Part shown: positions 58,787-64,000 of the stretch, one piece after another
Numbering within the stretch: position 1 is the stretch's first letter
How the letters are laid out: the number at the start of each line of letters is the position of its first letter
DNA from: Cycas panzhihuaensis
Taxonomy: Eukaryota; Cycadophyta
DNA: 64,000 nt
Direction: 5' to 3'
NCBI GenBank assembly: GCA_023213395.1
Contig: CM041465.1
Location: 13,392,001-13,456,000 of the forward strand
Program-made: the position numbers and the translations under genes
The notes under the pieces: generated by a model
The model's input: the letters and a program-made list of their open reading frames with translations, nothing else
What the model was told of the DNA's origin: nothing
The model's database searches: none

Positions 58787-61700
58787 ATGGCATCTTCTAT
58801 ACTTGCTCTATCTGATGGTGACAAATTAACTGACAACCATTATCACATTTAGAAAATTAAAATAGAGACTTTGCTTAGGGCCAAAAACGCCTGGAAAATC
58901 ACCATTGGATCTGAGCAAAAGCCAAAGGAAGTAGGAGCCACTAAAACAAATTGGGAAGAAAGGGATAGTACAAGGGTTATTATACTCAAGTTGTCTATTT
59001 CTGATTCACTTCTTATCTACATTGAAAACCTATACTCCACTACTAGTATATGGCAGTATTTAGAGAAAATGTATAGTCAAAAAAATAAAGCAAAAATAAT
59101 AGCCCTAAAAGTTGAATTGTTCAACATGCAAGTGAAAGAGTCTGAGACTATTAGAGAATTTCTACATAAAGTAATCTCTTTGAGAAACATCCTTACTAAT
59201 GCTGGTGATCCTCTCACTGAATGAAATTTAGTTGAACTTGTTGTCAGTAAATTATCTAGATCATTTGATGTCACAATTAATACTATCATAAACTCCAGTC
59301 AATTGGCAACTATGTCTTTGGACTCTTTAATAGGGTTGGTCCTACAATAAGAACAAAGAAATAAAAGGTATAAAGACACTACAAATCTTGAGGACACCTT
59401 TGCATCTAGGTTGAATCTGGGATCCAGAGGTCGAAGTAGAGGACGTGGAAGAAATATTGAGTACTATGGCACTGCACAAGGTCGGCACGATATAGGTAGC
59501 ACATCACGAGGATGATGGTCAGATCCAAGAGGAAGAGGAAGAAACATCATATGTTATAGTTGTGGTAAGACAGGTCATTTTGCCAATTCTTGTAAAGCCT
59601 TTAATAAATGTTATCATTGTGCTCAAAGTGGGCATTATCCCATTTAGTGTACAAAAGTAGATACACAAAGAGGGAAGAAATCAATGGGGAATTATAGTAA
59701 AGAGCAAACCAACAACAATGATCAAGATGAAGAAGAAGCAATAGCCTTTGTTGTTACTCTAACAACAAGTTTATAAGACAAAGAAGTCTAGTACATTGAC
59801 TCTGGTGCATCACGTCACATGACCAGTCAAGAAGAGTGGTTTGAAAATTTATGGCCCTACACTGCAAACAAGTATATGGAACTTGGAGACAAATACTCCC
59901 TCAAAATCAAGGGAGTAGGAACAATAGCTATCAAAATCGAAAATAAGATAGAAAAAATAGACGATGTCCTCTTAGTACCAGATCTAAAAATGAATCTTCT
60001 CTCTATTTCCCAACTGAAGAAGAAGGGAATGAGTACACTCTTTGATGAAGAGGGATTTTGCTACATACATGACATGAAAAATAATAGGAAGCTAATTGTA
60101 AAAGGAGTAGAATGTAATGATCTATACAGACTAATGTCTCACTGCATCTTACCTGATGTAAAAGCATGTATTGCTATAAAAAATAATGATAAAATGTGTC
60201 ATTTCAAGTATGGACATCTTCCCATGGAGAAGCTAAAAAATATGGAAAAGAAAAATATGGTAGTTAGATTACCTCCTATCATATCAAACAATTTTGTTTG
60301 TAAAGATTGTCAGTTTGGTAAGTAGTATAGACTTCCTTTTCAAGAAAGTACATGGAGAGCCAAAGAAAAATTAGAATTAGTTCACATTGATCTTTGTGGA
60401 CCCATCACTCTACATTCAATCAATGAGAAAAGTTATTTTATCACCTTCATCGATGATCTCACTAGAAAAACTTAGATCTATTTTCTACATACTAAATTTG
60501 AAGCTCTAAATGCATTCAAAAAATTCAAACTAGAAGCCGAGTTAGAAAGCAATGCCAAAATTAAGTGTTTAAGATCAGATGGAGGAGGTGGATACATTTC
60601 CAAAGAATTTTTTGAATTTTACAAGAATAAAGGAATACAAAGATAATTAACAACTCCATACATACCTCAATCTAATGGAATTGTAGAATAAAAAAATCGA
60701 GTCATTATGGAAATGGCATGAAGCATGATACACACTAAGAACATCTCTGAAACTTATTAGGCTGAAGCTATTAGCATAGCCTACTACTTGTTAAATAGGA
60801 GTCCAACCAAAGCTTTAATTGAATCCATACCAGAAGAAGCCTAGACGGGAAGGAAACCAAACATAAGTCATTTAAAAGTTTTTGTCAGCCAAGCATTTGT
60901 TCATATTCTAGACCAAAAAAGAGCAAAGTTGGATGCAAAAAGCATTGAATGCATCATGGTGGGATGCAACAAAAATTCAAAAGCATATAAGTGCATTGAT
61001 CCTATAACCAACAAAGTCTATGTAAGTCAAGATGTCATATTCAATGAAGAAGATAGAGAAGAAGATCAAACTCAGATACTCAAAATAATACCTCAAATTC
61101 CTCCTTACAGTCATCTAGAAGAAGAAGAATCTAGCATCTTCACTGAAGAAACTTCAAAGAATGTCATGCATGACTCAAGAATAGAGTCAACATTAGAAAC
61201 TATTTCAAAGGCTGAGGGAGAGAATCAAAAGAAATTACCAAAATGGTATCTCAAGACCTTAGAAGGAAATAAAGGAGAAATTCTCCCTCATAGAACAAGG
61301 AGCCAAAAACCAAAAGCTCTAATCAATAGTGTTGAACCTCAACACTTCATAGAAGAAAAAGAGCATGTTGAATGGGGAAACACTATGGACTCTGAAATGG
61401 ACTCAATAATCAAAAATTAGACCTGAGAGCTAGTTCAACTACCCTCTGATAAATTAGTTATAGGCTGCAAATGGATCTATAAGATCAAAAGAGGACTAGA
61501 TGGGAAAATAGAGAAACATAAAGCCAGGTTAGTTGCAAAAGGATATACATAGACAACAGATATAGATTACAAAGAAACATTTTCTCTAGTGTCCAAAATA
61601 AATACTGTGAGAACAATCATAGCTATAGTAGCTTACAAAAATTGGAAAATTTACCAATTAGATGTCAAAAGCACCTTCTTAAATGGAGATATTAAAGAAG

Positions 61701-62857
61701 AAGTCTACATGTCTCAACCAGAAGGGTACGTCATAGTGGGTTAAGAACATTTAGTCTGTAGACTAAAAAAGGCTCTATATGGATCGAAATAGGCCCCTCG
61801 TGCATCGTATACAAAATTAGATAGTTATCTCTATAAAAATGGTTTTAAAAAATGTAGTTCAGATTCAAGCCTATACAAGAAAAATAAGAATGGAGCTATA
61901 ACCATTATAGCAATCTATGTTGATGACATGCTCATAACTGGAGATGATGAAACCTCTATAGCAAATATGAAGGAATAACTGGGAAACACATTTAAAATGA
62001 TAGATCTTGGGATCTTGAGCTTCTACTTAGGAATTCAGATCCAACAATAGGATAACTTGATCACCATGTGTCAAAGTAAATACATCAAAAATCTTCTGAC
62101 CAAATTTAGAATGGAAGATTGTAATCCCTATTCCACTCCAATGGAAGTAAATTGTAATTTAACTTCATGTCAAGAATATCACTCCTATGATGCAACACTA
62201 TATAGGCAACTTGTTGGGAGTCTTATCTATCTCACAACAACTAGACTAGATATATCATACGCTGTGAGTTTAATATCTAAATACATGCATGAACCAAAGA
62301 TAAGACATTGGAATGCTGCCAAGAGAATTCTAAGATATCTCAGGGGAATAATAGTATTGAAACTGAACTTTCCAAGGAATTCTCCACTTCAATTAATAGG
62401 CTTTTGTGACTCAGACTGGGCAGGTGACAAAGATCAAAGAAAATCCACTAGCGGCTTCTGTTTCTTCTTAGGTAGTTCACTAATATCTTGGAGCTCTAAG
62501 AAACAAGCCACAGTTGCCTTATCATCAACAAAAGTAGAATACAAAGTAGCAGTGAGTGCAACTACTAAAGCTATCTGGCTTTGACAATTGTTAGAAGACA
62601 TAAATGTATGGTAAGAGACAACAACTTCTATCTTCTACAACAATCAAAGTGCAATCAAACTGACCAAGAATCCAGTTTTTCACACCAAAGCAAAACATAT
62701 TGAAGTTTAGCATCACTTTATAAGGGAGAAAGCACAAAAGAAAGAAATAGACCTTGTCTATTATTCAACTCATGATCAGATTGCAGATATTTTAACCAAA
62801 CCATTAGGAAAAGAAAAGTTTCAGATATTAAGAGACAAAATAGGACTAAAAGGATAA
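58787..62857 (+). pseudogene. Copia gag-pol of element H, one frame with 24 stops
   Basis: ATG 58787 (MASSILALSDGDKL) and TAA at 62855-62857 share one frame of 1,357 codons. Gag has two knuckles, CYSCGKTGHFANSC near 59552 and CYHCAQSGHYPI-stop-C. Protease active site DSG is at 59798-59806. Integrase has the HHCC finger (near 60200-60315), VHIDLCGP, FIDDLTRK and a QSNGIVE segment. RT has KWIYKIKRG, DVKSTFLNGD and YVDD at 61916-61927. RNase H has DSDWAGDKDQRKSTSG near 62410 and ends with ADILTKPL. All 24 internal stops fall where Gln, Trp or Arg is likely. Confidence 0.93.
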
Positions 62858-62861
62858 AACA

Positions 62862-62872
62862 TTAAGAGAGGG
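62862..62872 (+). other. Polypurine tract of element H
   Basis: TTAAGAGAGGG directly before the 3' LTR. Confidence 0.75.
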
Positions 62873-63092
62873 TGTTAGAGCATAATGTTTTATCTGAGGA
62901 CATAAGGATGTTAAGACATAAACATGTTAGGACATAAGTCCACCTTAATGAAGGGTAATTAAGTGTTGGACATGTGTCATCATTAGATTTGATAGTTATT
63001 AGGCAGTTGAAACTTTTCATTGTACACATATGTACATATTGAGCATTAATAAGATAGATTCTTTCATTCCTTCAATGTGATTGTCCTTAATA
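62873..63092 (+). repeat. 3' LTR of element H
   Basis: 220 bp, TGTTAGAGCATAATG to GTCCTTAATA. The terminal CA has become TA, a C-to-T change. Confidence 0.93.
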
Positions 63093-63097
63093 GTCTT
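63093..63097. repeat. Target-site duplication GTCTT, right of element H
   Basis: Matches 57878-57882. Confidence 0.92.
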
Positions 63098-64000
63098 AAA
63101 GGTAATTTTAACTCAAAATTATTTCTTTTCATTAGTTGATTATTGTTTATACTTTTGGAATTGAAATATATGTTAAAATGTCTAGCCTTTTTGGGGTTTT
63201 TTAAGGATAGACTAGGGTAGGGCATGGTCATCTCTCCACCATACATCTAGCTACTCCTTTACACTCTCTCATAGTAGCCTATATTTTCGTTGGATTACTA
63301 CTCTTGTTTGGAATTGTTTGACTCTTGTTTGGCCTCTTTAGATTGTTGTTGCTTCCTTCTTTGCTCTTGTTTTAAAGGAAATTATGTGGAAAAAATTAGT
63401 CAAGTGAAAAGAAAACTACCATTCTGAGGCACTCTTTACAATAGGAAAGGAATATTGGTCTTACATCTATCATTACATGCACTTTTATTTTCAAGTGGAC
63501 TCTTGTACCTTGAAAATTAAAAGTTGATAGTGTTGTTTGATTAGAGTATTGCTAATTTTCAACTTTTATATGGGGTTCAAAGATTCTGTTTGGAGCTCTT
63601 ACTACTCCAACCATGATAGAACCTTTGGTTGATCATACATGTATGATTATTATTTAGATTTATGACTTGTCCATCATCTCATAAGTCTGAAAATCATCAT
63701 AAAAAAGTAGTAGTTTCCTTTTAAGATTCTCTCTTTCTATGTATTATTTCATTATTTTTTAAAAGAATTAGTTGCATGCATTAAGGTTAGAGCATATTAG
63801 CTAGTCTTGCATGTAGATTAATCTCTTTTAAAAAGAAATTTACATAAAGATTATGTGAACATTTTCATATTTTATTTGCATGGCATTATTTCTCTTAAAA
63901 TAAATCATGCATGTTGCATGTAGGAAAGCCACTTCATAGTTGTATGTGTATGCTTTATCTTACATACAACAAAAAGGACTTGCATGCATAGTTTCTAGTG
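63098..64000. other. Host sequence right of element H
   Basis: Continuation of the sequence interrupted at 57882. AT-rich with no recognisable gene or retroelement domain. Confidence 0.5.

Larger units (their letters stand above)
57883..63092 (+). mobile_element. Element H, complete Ty1/Copia retrotransposon
   Basis: 5,210 bp with 220-bp LTRs, Met-tRNA primer site, a single gag-pol frame, polypurine tract and GTCTT duplication. LTRs differ at about 17 of 220 positions, mostly transitions. No large deletion or insertion is apparent, so this is the structurally best-preserved element here, yet it is inactivated by 24 nonsense codons. Confidence 0.95.

Noticed and set aside
58787-62857. Reassigned stop codons (alternative genetic code) as an explanation for the long interrupted frame
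   Set aside because: TAG occurs both where Trp and where Gln is expected, and TGA where Arg or Trp is expected, so no consistent reassignment fits. Deamination explains all.
1-64000. tRNA, rRNA, CRISPR array or complete host gene
   Set aside because: No cloverleaf, no spaced array and no multi-exon coding pattern could be supported; the repeated blocks are explained by LTRs and leader repeats.

Overview
The window looks like intergenic DNA from a large, repeat-dominated land-plant nuclear genome. It is AT-rich, I could read no host gene, and almost everything recognisable is a nested stack of LTR retrotransposons of the Ty1/Copia and Ty3/Gypsy (Tat/Ogre-like) lineages. Primer sites match initiator-Met tRNA (TGGTATCAGAGC type) in the Copia elements and the TGGCGACC type known from Tat/Ogre elements in the Gypsy elements. 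Species cannot be fixed; a gymnosperm or another large-genome plant would fit. I found no tRNA, rRNA, CRISPR array or bacterial-type operon.

Layout. 1-738 is unassigned, CpG-containing sequence. Element B is a minus-strand Copia (738-4043 plus 11494-14360), split by element C, a plus-strand Copia of a related lineage (4044-11493, 446-bp LTRs, 5-bp duplication AGTCT). B's 5' LTR (13999-14360) abuts the middle of the 5' LTR of element D, an old Tat-like Gypsy (14361-19384 plus 36384-43094). D carries gag and protease and, after the interruption, an archaeal-type RNase H, an antisense ORF and a 2.45-kb 3' LTR. D is interrupted by element E (19385-36378), a tandem LTR-internal-LTR-internal-LTR array of a much younger, CpG-rich relative of D, flanked by one 5-bp duplication GGTTC. 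E encodes only gag and protease.

Right of D's LTR lies a decayed Gypsy RT-RNase H-integrase block (43140-45125), then an orphan Copia-type LTR (46525-46749). Element F follows: two Copia units joined LTR-gag-PR-LTR-gag-PR-IN, 49217 to about 56990. Element H is a complete Copia (57883-63092, 220-bp LTRs, duplication GTCTT) whose 1,357-codon frame has no net frameshift but 24 stops.

All coding regions appear dead. Most breaks are C-to-T or G-to-A changes, as expected from decay of methylated cytosine. The exception is E, whose copies differ mainly by small indels clustered in CG, CAG and CTG contexts; these may be long-read base-calling artefacts. The main interest is the nesting order, the TSD-bounded tandem array, the gag-protease-RNase H arrangement of D, and the chance to tell real decay from assembly error. 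I did not find a convincing new cellular system.
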